This document shows positions 53,853-62,425 of a stretch of 64,000 bases of DNA, in pieces. Under the pieces are notes generated by a model, which had not been told where the DNA came from, ran no database searches, and was given only the letters and a program-made list of their open reading frames with translations. Origin of the DNA: an uncultured bacterium. Its GTDB lineage: Bacteria > Bacteroidota > Ignavibacteria > UBA10030 > BY39. The position numbers and the translations under genes were made by a program. The stretch is taken from positions 107,924 through 171,923 of the forward strand of contig CALCJK010000011.1 in assembly GCA_937967455.1 (NCBI GenBank), given 5' to 3'. How positions within the stretch are numbered: the stretch's first letter is position 1; the number at the start of each line of letters is the position of its first letter.

Positions 53853-55988
53853 ATGAAAAATATTGATAAAACAAAATTTAATGATCGCACAAATTTGCAA
53901 ATCATTGATCAACTTAAATCTTTAGCTTATAATTTATGGTGGACTTGGAATCCAGAAGCCGCTTTAATATATAAAGAATTATCTCCCCTAATCTGGGAAA
54001 CTAGTAATCACAGCGCCGTTGCAGTTCTAAGGAGAATTTCAGATGCTGAACTAAAAGCAAGACTTGGTGATCCAGATTTTTTTAAACGAGTTAATAAAAT
54101 TTTAGACGAATATTCTGAGTATATGTCTTGTTCTAATACATGGTGTACTCAAAATTTTCCAGAATTAATTAATAATCCAATTGCTTATTTTTCTGCAGAA
54201 TTTGGCTTACATGAATGTTTACCAATTTATTCTGGTGGACTTGGTGTTCTAGCTGGAGATTTTGCTAAATCTGCAAGTGATTTGGGTATACCTTTCTATG
54301 GAATCAGTTTATATTATCGGCTTGGATATTTTAAACAAAAAATTTCAGATGATGGATGGCAATTCGAAGAATATCCACAAATTAACACAGATGATGTCCC
54401 AATTCAACCGCTTATTGATCAAAATGGCAACCCTGTGCAAACTTCTGTGACTATTGGCCATAGCAATGTTAAACTTCATGCATGGAAAATTAATATAGGT
54501 AGAGTAAATGTAATATTACTGGATAGCAATTTGCCTGAGAACGAACTACACTTTCGTGAACTTACAGGCAGAGTATATGGTGGGGATATTTCAACCCGCA
54601 TTATGCAAGAAATTATCCTTGGGATCGGTGGTGTAAAAATACTCCGAGCTATTGGAATTAATCCAGCTATTTTCCATATGAATGAGGGGCATTCGGCATT
54701 TCTTACACTTGAGCTACTTAGAGAACAGGTTAACAAGGGTTTAACATTAAACCAGGCAGAAGAATATGTCAAAAAACATTGCATTTTTACAACTCATACC
54801 CCTGTTGAAGCAGGTCATGATAGATTTCCTAAAAGTTTAATCGAACTTCAATTATCTAACTATCTAAAAGAGTTAAAACTTTCTGTTGATGATATAATGA
54901 AATACGGCCGTGTCAATGAACAAGACCAGAATGAATTGTTTTGCATGACAGTCTTAGCTTTAAAGTTTTCAAAAGTTTCAAATGCTGTAAGTAAATTACA
55001 TTCTCAAGTAAGCAAAGCTATGTGGAAAAATTTGTATCCAAAGGTATCAGTTAATGAAGTTCCTATAATTCATATAACAAATGGAGTTCATACGCCCGGA
55101 TGGGCTAATGTAAAGGCACATGAATTTTGGAATAAAAGGTTGGGATATGACTGGACAGAAAAAATAATGGATAAAGAATACTGGGAAAAATTTACAAATC
55201 ATGAGATTGCATCTGATGAGGAATTGTGGGCACTTAGAAATATTTTACGTAGAGAACTTATTGAATTTGTGAGGATGCATTATTTAAACTTACATCTTAA
55301 TCGTGTATCGATATCAGATCTGGATAATATTCTATCACCTGATGTTTTAACTATTGGATTTGCAAGAAGATTTGCTGTTTATAAGCGAGCTCCTTTAATT
55401 TTTAAGAATTTTGAAAAACTTGTTGAGTTAGTCAATTCAAAGAGTACTCCAATACAAATAATTTTTTCAGGTAAGGCTCATCCACGTGATGATGAAGGTA
55501 AAAGGTACATACAAAAGATTATTAATTACACAAAAGATCCAAGGTTTTATGGCAAAATTATCTTTGTAGAAAATTATGATATTAACGTTGCAAGATATTT
55601 AATTTCTGGTTCAGATGTCTGGTTAAACACACCAAGAAGACCACTTGAGGCAAGCGGTACAAGTGGTATGAAAATCGCAATACATGGAGGGTTACACTTA
55701 AGTACATTAGATGGTTGGTGGGTTGAAGCATACAATGGTAAAAATGGTTGGTCAATAGGAAACGAGCAATCATATTCTAATGAGGAAGAACAGGATAAGG
55801 CTGACGCTGATTCACTAATGAATATTTTAACAAATGAGGTTATTCCCCAGTTTTACAACAGAGATACAATGGGAATTCCACGAGAATGGATAAAAAGGAT
55901 CAGAATATCAATTCAAAGTTTAATCCCGGAATACAGCTCACATCGTATGGTTTCAGAATATGTAAAGAAGTGCTATAAATTAGAGTGA
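53853..55988 (+). CDS. glgP: Alpha-glucan phosphorylase, GT35
   Basis: Phosphorolysis of glycogen or maltodextrin to glucose 1-phosphate. The 711-residue length and the N-terminal DUF3417-like block LAYNLWWTWNPEA mark the short phosphorylase type (TIGR02094-like). EFGLHECLPIYSGGLGVLAGD, HMNEGHSAF and EASGTSGMKIAIHGG (near 599-613, with the pyridoxal-phosphate lysine) are recognisable. Its 3' end overlaps the convergent pgsW gene by 16 bases, leaving no room for a separate terminator. Confidence 0.93.
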   Translation: MKNIDKTKFNDRTNLQIIDQLKSLAYNLWWTWNPEAALIYKELSPLIWETSNHSAVAVLRRISDAELKARLGDPDFFKRVNKILDEYSEYMSCSNTWCTQNFPELINNPIAYFSAEFGLHECLPIYSGGLGVLAGDFAKSASDLGIPFYGISLYYRLGYFKQKISDDGWQFEEYPQINTDDVPIQPLIDQNGNPVQTSVTIGHSNVKLHAWKINIGRVNVILLDSNLPENELHFRELTGRVYGGDISTRIMQEIILGIGGVKILRAIGINPAIFHMNEGHSAFLTLELLREQVNKGLTLNQAEEYVKKHCIFTTHTPVEAGHDRFPKSLIELQLSNYLKELKLSVDDIMKYGRVNEQDQNELFCMTVLALKFSKVSNAVSKLHSQVSKAMWKNLYPKVSVNEVPIIHITNGVHTPGWANVKAHEFWNKRLGYDWTEKIMDKEYWEKFTNHEIASDEELWALRNILRRELIEFVRMHYLNLHLNRVSISDLDNILSPDVLTIGFARRFAVYKRAPLIFKNFEKLVELVNSKSTPIQIIFSGKAHPRDDEGKRYIQKIINYTKDPRFYGKIIFVENYDINVARYLISGSDVWLNTPRRPLEASGTSGMKIAIHGGLHLSTLDGWWVEAYNGKNGWSIGNEQSYSNEEEQDKADADSLMNILTNEVIPQFYNRDTMGIPREWIKRIRISIQSLIPEYSSHRMVSEYVKKCYKLE

Positions 55989-57022
55989 TGAATTTGTTTG
56001 TTCTTGTGAAAATTTAGGAACAGCAATATAATTACAAATCCAATTGTAACAATTATTAATATAACATCATATTTTTCATTATAAAATAAGCCTGGTATAA
56101 TTTTATCTTCTGGATTATATTCAAGTGGTATTTGGTTTTTTAAAGCAAGATTTTTGATGTTCAAAAAGTGTATAACTGGTTTTCCCTGTTCAGCAAATCT
56201 GTAAATTATTCCTTTAAGACTGTCATTACATGTTTTCAATTTTGGGATGTACCCATTGGGTATTATTGTACTATGATTACAATCTCCCAAGCTTGCATGC
56301 GTACCGCCAATGTTTATTAATAAATCCACCTTGTTATCATTTAATACCTGAATATGTTTGTCTATTGATTCTTTAAGTGAATTAGGGATAAATAGTATTC
56401 GATGAGTTCTTTTAATTGCAGTTTTCATCATTTCAATACCAATTTGTGAAAGTCCACCGCCTGTATCCCCCTCTGCACCAAGTGTAACAAAAACGGATTT
56501 ATATTTCATTCCCCCATAGATATTTAACCAATTTTCAATATCGACCCAGGTTGCATTTGGATCGTTTGCACCATATGAAGATGCTCCAAGGGAACTCATA
56601 ATTACTGTATTAATTTTTAGTATCTGTAATGCAGCAAGTACTGAAATAGCTATACCAGGAAAAGATCCTGATAAAATCACGCCAACTGTTTTAGTTGTAT
56701 CTATGCCAGCATCATTTAAATATTTTACGGTAAGTGCAGCAAAATATGGATTTAGTGATAATTTTTTTGCTTCTAATGAACCTAATGTAGTTGTGATTTC
56801 TGAGTATTCCTCACCAAGTAATCCCAAATATTTTCTATTATTAAAATTTTGATTACCTTTTGTTTTAATTTCTTCGATTAAACCTAACCAATTTTTTGCC
56901 AGTAAAACAGAGGATGACATATGTTCAAAATCTTTTCTTGGAATTTTAAGGAGAAAAATATTTTGTGTTAATATTAATATTATTAGGCAAAGTAAAAAGA
57001 TAAAAAGAAGAAATTTATTCAT
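55973..57022 (-). CDS. pgsW: Poly-gamma-glutamate system protein (PgsW-like)
   Basis: A 349-residue membrane-anchored protein with one helix at each end (about 3-22 and 318-338) and a soluble domain between, with glycine-rich turns (GVILSGSFPG, GAEGDTGGGLSQIG, NIGGTHASLGDC). It matches the 'poly-gamma-glutamate system protein' found with PgsB and PgsC outside Bacillus; the molecular function is unknown. It is the last gene of the operon. PgsA/CapA, the usual partner in Bacillus, is absent, so this protein may take over part of its role, which is inference. Confidence 0.8.
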   Translation of the reverse strand: MNKFLLFIFLLCLIILILTQNIFLLKIPRKDFEHMSSSVLLAKNWLGLIEEIKTKGNQNFNNRKYLGLLGEEYSEITTTLGSLEAKKLSLNPYFAALTVKYLNDAGIDTTKTVGVILSGSFPGIAISVLAALQILKINTVIMSSLGASSYGANDPNATWVDIENWLNIYGGMKYKSVFVTLGAEGDTGGGLSQIGIEMMKTAIKRTHRILFIPNSLKESIDKHIQVLNDNKVDLLINIGGTHASLGDCNHSTIIPNGYIPKLKTCNDSLKGIIYRFAEQGKPVIHFLNIKNLALKNQIPLEYNPEDKIIPGLFYNEKYDVILIIVTIGFVIILLFLNFHKNKQIHHSNL

Positions 57023-57035
57023 GCAATAAAATATT

Positions 57036-57470
57036 TTAAAAATTTTCTAGTAATATTCTAACTAAAAAAATTAATATTGTAACAATGCCAATACTTAATA
57101 ATGTGGGAATTAACTTTTGTTTTTGAATTTCGTTTGCAATTAATCCTGGTATAATATATCCAATAAAATGTATATCATAATTAGGATAATTTAAATTCAA
57201 TATTAGAGATTCGAGTAAATATTTAATACAAAAACCTGTTATAATGGCTATTAATAATCTGCGTTTTCCAAATAGTATTGTTACGGATGATAAGAAATTT
57301 ATAATAAAAAATACTATTATCGCGATGCAAATGGTCAACAGAATATAATGAGGATAAAAAATGTATAAGGAAAAATAAGCTGGAGCCACAACCCCGCCGG
57401 GTGATATACCGACTAATTCATAATATATTATTCCTAATATTAAGCCTATAAACAGTGTTTCAATAATCAT
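57036..57470 (-). CDS. pgsC: Poly-gamma-glutamate biosynthesis protein PgsC/CapC
   Basis: A 144-residue integral membrane protein with about four helices. The N-terminal segment IGLILGIIYYELVGISPGGVVAPAYFSLY, quoted in part, holds the SPGGVVAPAY block that identifies PgsC/CapC. The protein forms the membrane part of the synthase with PgsB. It lies 5 bases after pgsB and 13 bases before pgsW. The length is near the approximately 150 residues usual for the family. Confidence 0.9.
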   Translation of the reverse strand: MIIETLFIGLILGIIYYELVGISPGGVVAPAYFSLYIFYPHYILLTICIAIIVFFIINFLSSVTILFGKRRLLIAIITGFCIKYLLESLILNLNYPNYDIHFIGYIIPGLIANEIQKQKLIPTLLSIGIVTILIFLVRILLENF

Positions 57471-57475
57471 AGTGA

Positions 57476-58624
57476 TTACGATGCTAATTTCTGAAATATT
57501 TCGATAATTTTGAACCCAGCATTTTTAATATTTCCAACGCCAAAAACTAGTTGGTTTTCTTTTTGAAAAAGTTGGATAAATTTATCATCATTTTTCAAAA
57601 GATGATTCGTTAATAAAACTATTTTTGATTTATTAAAATGTTTGTTTATTAATTTATATTTCGCAAAATATTTATGCGATCCGGATAGGAAAACTTTATC
57701 AATTGCTTCAAGTTTTAAAATCCATTTAATAAATTCGAGTGTTCTTAATGGTCTGTCATTTCGAGTGTTTAGTATAATGTTGATGTCGCTGAAAATGCCT
57801 GTTCTTTCTTGCCAGGTTTTTAAGCATTCATGAGCAGATGATACATCGTTTATTGAGAAACCATTGATGAAATAAATAATCTTATCATTAATTTGTATTT
57901 TTTTTAATAAAGATTTATAATTACGCATATGTTTGGTAAGTTGATAAAATGAGTAATTTTTATCCAGTCCAATTATTTCACCTATTTTTAATGCAATAGC
58001 TATAGAAGAGGGATGAACGCCATGCGAAAAATATACTTCTTTAAAAATGTTTTCGGATTTTACAGTAGTTACCGTTGAATTCCTTTTTTCTGCTATTTCT
58101 TTGATTTTGTAGATATAGTTATCTTCACATGTTACAACAATACTGTTCGAAGGTATAGAATTACAAATTGAATTTACCATATCTTCAATATTATTACCCA
58201 TTTGTTCGGCATGATCATATTTAATATTTGTGATGATATATATATTGGGTTGAAGAATCGATGTTTCTAATTTTTGATATTCCGGTGTAACTGACATGCA
58301 TTCAAGTGCAATAGCTTTTACATTCATTTTATTCGCTAATCTAATCATTCTTAATTGCTCGACTAATCGTGGTTCTCCAAATCTCTTGATGACTTTATTC
58401 TCCCCATTGGGTAATAATATTGTGGGAATAACACCAGTTATTTTACCAAGTGTTTTATAATTTGCAGAGCGAAGGAGAGTAACAATCAATTCAGTTGTGG
58501 TGGATTTTCCTCTTGTCCCATTTATATGAATACGAATGGGAATCGATTGTAATAAAATCTTTATATGTAAATATTCTAATAATAATAAAAGAACAATTAG
58601 TGATGTGAGTAGAACTATTTCCAT
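57476..58624 (-). CDS. pgsB: Poly-gamma-glutamate synthase PgsB/CapB
   Basis: ATP-dependent amide ligase that polymerises glutamate through its gamma carboxyl. The 382-residue protein has an N-terminal membrane helix (about 1-20), the P-loop INGTRGKSTTTELI near residues 33-46, ALECMSVTPEYQ and TNIKYDHAEQMG, as in the Mur-ligase-like PgsB family. It lies 9 bases after the ggt gene and 5 before pgsC. Confidence 0.93.
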   Translation of the reverse strand: MEIVLLTSLIVLLLLLEYLHIKILLQSIPIRIHINGTRGKSTTTELIVTLLRSANYKTLGKITGVIPTILLPNGENKVIKRFGEPRLVEQLRMIRLANKMNVKAIALECMSVTPEYQKLETSILQPNIYIITNIKYDHAEQMGNNIEDMVNSICNSIPSNSIVVTCEDNYIYKIKEIAEKRNSTVTTVKSENIFKEVYFSHGVHPSSIAIALKIGEIIGLDKNYSFYQLTKHMRNYKSLLKKIQINDKIIYFINGFSINDVSSAHECLKTWQERTGIFSDINIILNTRNDRPLRTLEFIKWILKLEAIDKVFLSGSHKYFAKYKLINKHFNKSKIVLLTNHLLKNDDKFIQLFQKENQLVFGVGNIKNAGFKIIEIFQKLAS

Positions 58625-58633
58625 TCAGTATAT

Positions 58634-60532
58634 TCAATCTCCAATAGCTATTCCACCTCTTCTAGGATCTGAAGATCCTGTAATTACATTTGTAATTGGA
58701 TCAATTATAATTAATTGCACACCTCCAAAGTATGCATCATAACCTTCGTATATTTTTAGATTGTGTCCTTTTTGTTTTAGAAACTCTTGTACGTTGCTAT
58801 TTATGCCAGATTCTAGTGATAAAAAATCATCTAATTTCTGGCAAAAAAATCTTGGGGCTTGATTTGCATCGGTTGCACTCATCTTAAAATCAATAACATT
58901 TACAACTACTTGAACAATTGTGGCTATTATTCTTGATGCTCCTGGAGAACCTACCACAATGTGTGGAGAACCATTTTTTAATATGATAGTTGGAGATATT
59001 GAACTTCTGGGTTGTTTATTAGGTTTTGGCGCATTAATGGTGGTTTTATAACCGAAATTTGACATTGAGTTATTAAATAGTATTCCAGAAGCTACCAATC
59101 CTGATCCAAAAAAAGTTCCTATTGTTTGAGTTAGCGAAACTGCATTACCATTTTTATCGATGATGGATATATGGGTTGTATGGCCATCCTGTTCTATATC
59201 TATTGGTTCAATTAGAGTTGTGTCAATATTTTCTGGTTTCTTTTCTTTCTTCTCTTTTGATATTTTAGTTTTACCCCAGTTGTCAAATAAATCTTCATCA
59301 ATAATTTTGTAAGATGGTTTTCCTTCATCATCCTCATCGCTCCAGATAGATTTTGATTCGGATTCAATTTCGTGTCCAATTTTCTCTGTTTTTTGCATTT
59401 CATAAGCAAATGGATTGCCTTCCTTTGTATCTCTGTATTTTTTAGGAGTTGCAATATTGGGATTTATATCATTAAACCGAATTTTGGCATATGCTTTAGA
59501 AGTTAATCCATTAATTGGGATTGAATTAAATTTGGGGTCATCAAGATATGCGGTTCTATCTGCATATACTCGTTTAAATGTTTCTGCCATTATATGGAGA
59601 CATTCAGCTGATTCACTATAATGTCCTAATTTGTTTAAATTTTCATTTTCTAAGATATGCAATGCTTCAATAACAAATAGACCTGATTGTGGGGGTGCTG
59701 CAGAGTATACTTCGTGACCTCTATATGAACCTTTTACAGGTTCTGTTATTATTGCTCTATAGTTTTTAAGATCTTTTAAACTGATCATACCACCATATTT
59801 AGTTACACTATCCACTATTGATTTTGCAACTTTTCCATCATAAAAACCCTCTCTTCCTAAATTTGAAATTTGTTTTAGCGTTTCACCCAGATCTGGTTGC
59901 TTGAGTGTGTCTCCCTCCATGAGCGGGAAACCATCTCTTAAATATATATTTTCCGTTGATGGGTATTTTTTTAATAAGCCTACATTATCTAAAATTGACT
60001 TTCCTAAAAATTCATCTATTTCAAATCCATCTTCGGCATATTTAATAGCAGGTTCTAGTATTTCATTAAGTGGGAGAGTACCATATTTTTCAAGCGCGGT
60101 TATAAGCCCATCTGTTGTGCCTGGGACTAAAATAGCTTTTGCTGATTTGTTATCCAATTTAGGATTATAGTTTAACTTTAAAATATTTTCTGATGCTCGT
60201 TGATAATAATTTATATAAATAAATTTATTCTGCTCCTTTAAATAGATTAACATTCCACCGCCTCCACCAAGTCCTGATGAACCGGGTTCTACGACGCCTA
60301 TAGCAAAAGCTGCAGCTACCGCAGCGTCGATAGCGTTTCCTCCTTTATGTAGAATTTCCATTGCCGCTTTCGAGGCAAGTGGGTGAGCAGTTACAACTAA
60401 CGCATGATTATCGTTATAATTCTGTTCTACTTGTGGTGCTTTACCCTGTATGGATAAAAATAAAATTGAAGATAAAAGTAAAATAATTATGGGTATGTAT
60501 ATTTGTTTGATTTTAAATTTTCTAATTGTCAT
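58634..60532 (-). CDS. ggt: Gamma-glutamyltransferase with charged linker
   Basis: Autoprocessed N-terminal nucleophile hydrolase that cleaves or transfers gamma-glutamyl groups in the periplasm. The 632-residue precursor has an N-terminal export signal (about 8-28), the start HPLASKAAMEILHKGGNAIDAAVAAAF (quoted in part), GLGGGGGM, and the processing site DGHTTHISIIDKNGNAVSLTQT near residue 451, where the first conserved threonine is the nucleophile. The stretch of about 365-447 before it is long and rich in Lys, Glu and Asp and adds roughly 60 residues compared with the E. coli enzyme. Placed beside pgsB and pgsC, it probably trims or degrades poly-gamma-glutamate. Confidence 0.93.
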   Translation of the reverse strand: MTIRKFKIKQIYIPIIILLLSSILFLSIQGKAPQVEQNYNDNHALVVTAHPLASKAAMEILHKGGNAIDAAVAAAFAIGVVEPGSSGLGGGGGMLIYLKEQNKFIYINYYQRASENILKLNYNPKLDNKSAKAILVPGTTDGLITALEKYGTLPLNEILEPAIKYAEDGFEIDEFLGKSILDNVGLLKKYPSTENIYLRDGFPLMEGDTLKQPDLGETLKQISNLGREGFYDGKVAKSIVDSVTKYGGMISLKDLKNYRAIITEPVKGSYRGHEVYSAAPPQSGLFVIEALHILENENLNKLGHYSESAECLHIMAETFKRVYADRTAYLDDPKFNSIPINGLTSKAYAKIRFNDINPNIATPKKYRDTKEGNPFAYEMQKTEKIGHEIESESKSIWSDEDDEGKPSYKIIDEDLFDNWGKTKISKEKKEKKPENIDTTLIEPIDIEQDGHTTHISIIDKNGNAVSLTQTIGTFFGSGLVASGILFNNSMSNFGYKTTINAPKPNKQPRSSISPTIILKNGSPHIVVGSPGASRIIATIVQVVVNVIDFKMSATDANQAPRFFCQKLDDFLSLESGINSNVQEFLKQKGHNLKIYEGYDAYFGGVQLIIIDPITNVITGSSDPRRGGIAIGD

Positions 60533-60550
60533 GGAGATAAAAATCCTTTT

Positions 60551-61111
60551 TTAGTTCAAGTTAAAAATCGATTTTAACGGATTAACACCATCAGCAATTT
60601 TTTCAATCAAATCTATTTTGACTTTTTTATTTTCTGCGATCTTAGAGAAGAATTTATCTTCATCACCTTGTTTGACAACAATCATATAATTAGCTGCTTC
60701 TGCTGCTAATTTGTTAAATTCATCAGATTGATTTCCTCGTCGTGGCTTACCTCCAAGATGCATCATTATTATATTTATTTTATTGTTTTTTGCTGCCGAT
60801 ATTAAGGATTTTATCCGTTTTAGTTCATCTTCTCGACTTACACCAGCGGCGCCCAGTCCTTTTGAACTGTAACCAGCAACGATGATTAATGTTTTAATTC
60901 CACTTAGATCTGATTCTTTTGCTGTACTGATCGCTTTGTGGTCTAGATTAATTTTTTTACAGAGCATACTCGCAAGCGTGATATCCGCACTTTGCCCTGC
61001 AGAAGTGATCAAAACAGGCTTTTCAAAAACAATATTACTCTGACTGTAGATACCTGAAAAAAGAAATATGTTTAGCATTACTATTATAAATAAAAATTTA
61101 GTATTTGACAT
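60551..61111 (-). CDS. Exported DUF6305-like protein
   Basis: A 186-residue protein with a signal peptide (about 1-23). The mature part begins FEKPVLITSAGQSADITLASML and contains SKGLGAAGVSREDELKR and MMHLGGKPRRGNQSDEF, blocks I associate with DUF6305, a family of unknown function. The alpha/beta pattern with glycine turns could bind a small ligand. It lies between the peptidase and ggt genes in the polyglutamate operon. A role in capture of breakdown products is only a guess from position. Confidence 0.6.
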   Translation of the reverse strand: MSNTKFLFIIVMLNIFLFSGIYSQSNIVFEKPVLITSAGQSADITLASMLCKKINLDHKAISTAKESDLSGIKTLIIVAGYSSKGLGAAGVSREDELKRIKSLISAAKNNKINIIMMHLGGKPRRGNQSDEFNKLAAEAANYMIVVKQGDEDKFFSKIAENKKVKIDLIEKIADGVNPLKSIFNLN

Positions 61112-61137
61112 ATGATCCTCTGTTATTATTATTTTAT

Positions 61138-62250
61138 TTAATTTAAAAATTTTTCAATTCCATTGTTTATGAGATCTCCATAATTTGGCAAATTTTCAAT
61201 AATTATAGTATTATCTGGATGTATTTCGTTATAAGCATTTATTATTTCTATAAAAGCTTCTAAATGTCTACCAACACGATGTGCTAATGATTCACCTTCA
61301 ACTCTATAAGTTATTCTGAGGCGATTTAACTGCACTGCTTCATTGTAGAATTTATCAATTCCATTTATAATTAAATTCTGATTTGTTACACCCCTTAATC
61401 TTCCTTGTATTGGATTACTTGTTTCCATTAAAAAAGGTATAACATCAGTTGCATCACCCCATTCACGGTGACTTAATCCCCGGAAATTTGTTGGAGAGAG
61501 TTCTAATGCATATTGAAAGCCATTAAACTCGAGATTAAAAACAGAGGTTGCTGCTATATCCTTGCCTTTTTCATGAGTTACTATTGCGTTAATAATTGGA
61601 ATTTCGGGTGCAGCTTCATGTAGGTCGAATGCGATATTAATCTTCTCTTTTTTGATTAGTTGTACAATCGCATATGCTACCCTTTCAGTAAAAGTACCAT
61701 TTGGTTTTCCAGGATAAGCTCGATTTAAATTCCTGGTTTCAAATCCCGATAATTTTTGCTTTGAGGGATAATGCAAATACACAAGTGGATCTGGCCATTG
61801 ATCGATTGGATTTGATACTCTTGAACCAAATCGAAATCTTCTTTTTGAATTTATAAAAAATTCCTGGGGTGAGCCCTCGAGTGGATCTGTTGTCGAAAAT
61901 CCACTTAAACAAGCTTGCGGTATAACAATCAGTTTACCCTTCATCACTCTAACATTTTCAGTCATAACTACCGCGCTAATAAACCCAGCTGGTTCATTGG
62001 GATGTGTTCCTCCTAATACTAAAACATTTGCTCCAGGTTCACCACTATCAAAAATATATATATCGGAATTTCCGTTGGTGTTCAATAAATTATTCAAATA
62101 ATCACTCAGTTTTCGCTTTTGAGTTAAACCTTCACTCGGAATGATTATGTCGGGTTTTCTCATTTCCAACATTTCTTTAGCTGCGATAAATGTTAAAACA
62201 CCAGCACAAATTAGGAGCAATATTGGTCTTATTTGTGTTATGGCTTTCAT
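61138..62250 (-). CDS. Zinc amidohydrolase, succinylglutamate desuccinylase/aspartoacylase type
   Basis: A 370-residue zinc-dependent hydrolase with an N-terminal membrane signal (about 7-25). The first zinc ligands are in GGTHPNEPAG (HxxE, near residues 78-84) and the third in AFDLHEAAPE near 215, the pattern of the M14-like desuccinylase/aspartoacylase family. Such enzymes cut amide bonds next to carboxylated residues. In this operon a glutamate polymer or gamma-glutamyl peptide is the natural candidate substrate; phage poly-gamma-glutamate hydrolases are also M14-like, which supports but does not prove the idea. It starts 4 bases after the microprotein stop. Confidence 0.78.
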   Translation of the reverse strand: MKAITQIRPILLLICAGVLTFIAAKEMLEMRKPDIIIPSEGLTQKRKLSDYLNNLLNTNGNSDIYIFDSGEPGANVLVLGGTHPNEPAGFISAVVMTENVRVMKGKLIVIPQACLSGFSTTDPLEGSPQEFFINSKRRFRFGSRVSNPIDQWPDPLVYLHYPSKQKLSGFETRNLNRAYPGKPNGTFTERVAYAIVQLIKKEKINIAFDLHEAAPEIPIINAIVTHEKGKDIAATSVFNLEFNGFQYALELSPTNFRGLSHREWGDATDVIPFLMETSNPIQGRLRGVTNQNLIINGIDKFYNEAVQLNRLRITYRVEGESLAHRVGRHLEAFIEIINAYNEIHPDNTIIIENLPNYGDLINNGIEKFLN

Positions 62251-62254
62251 AATT

Positions 62255-62413
62255 TTATTTTATTTGGAATATCCTCAGTATTAAAGGTATTAAAATTAAT
62301 ATTAGACTAAGCTGATTTTTCCAGTTTTTTTGATTAAATACCTCAATTAATATTATGATACCAATATAAACAGCAATTAAAATATAAACAAAATATAGAA
62401 TTGTAATCATCAT
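62255..62413 (-). CDS. 52-residue membrane microprotein
   Basis: A short reading frame between the TRAP permease (stop 12 bases upstream) and the amidohydrolase (4 bases downstream). Translation gives two hydrophobic segments, about residues 4-24 (ILYFVYILIAVYIGIIILIE) and 36-50, separated by a polar NQKNWKN turn. The spacing, the absence of any other gene in the gap and the strongly hydrophobic codon content make it likely to be real. Two ATG codons stand in tandem at the start; no strong ribosome site is visible, so coupling to the upstream gene is likely. It could be a small subunit of the permease or a PgsE/CapE-like subunit of the synthase; neither is shown. Confidence 0.55.
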   Translation of the reverse strand: MMITILYFVYILIAVYIGIIILIEVFNQKNWKNQLSLILILIPLILRIFQIK

Positions 62414-62425
62414 ATTTTTTAAAGC

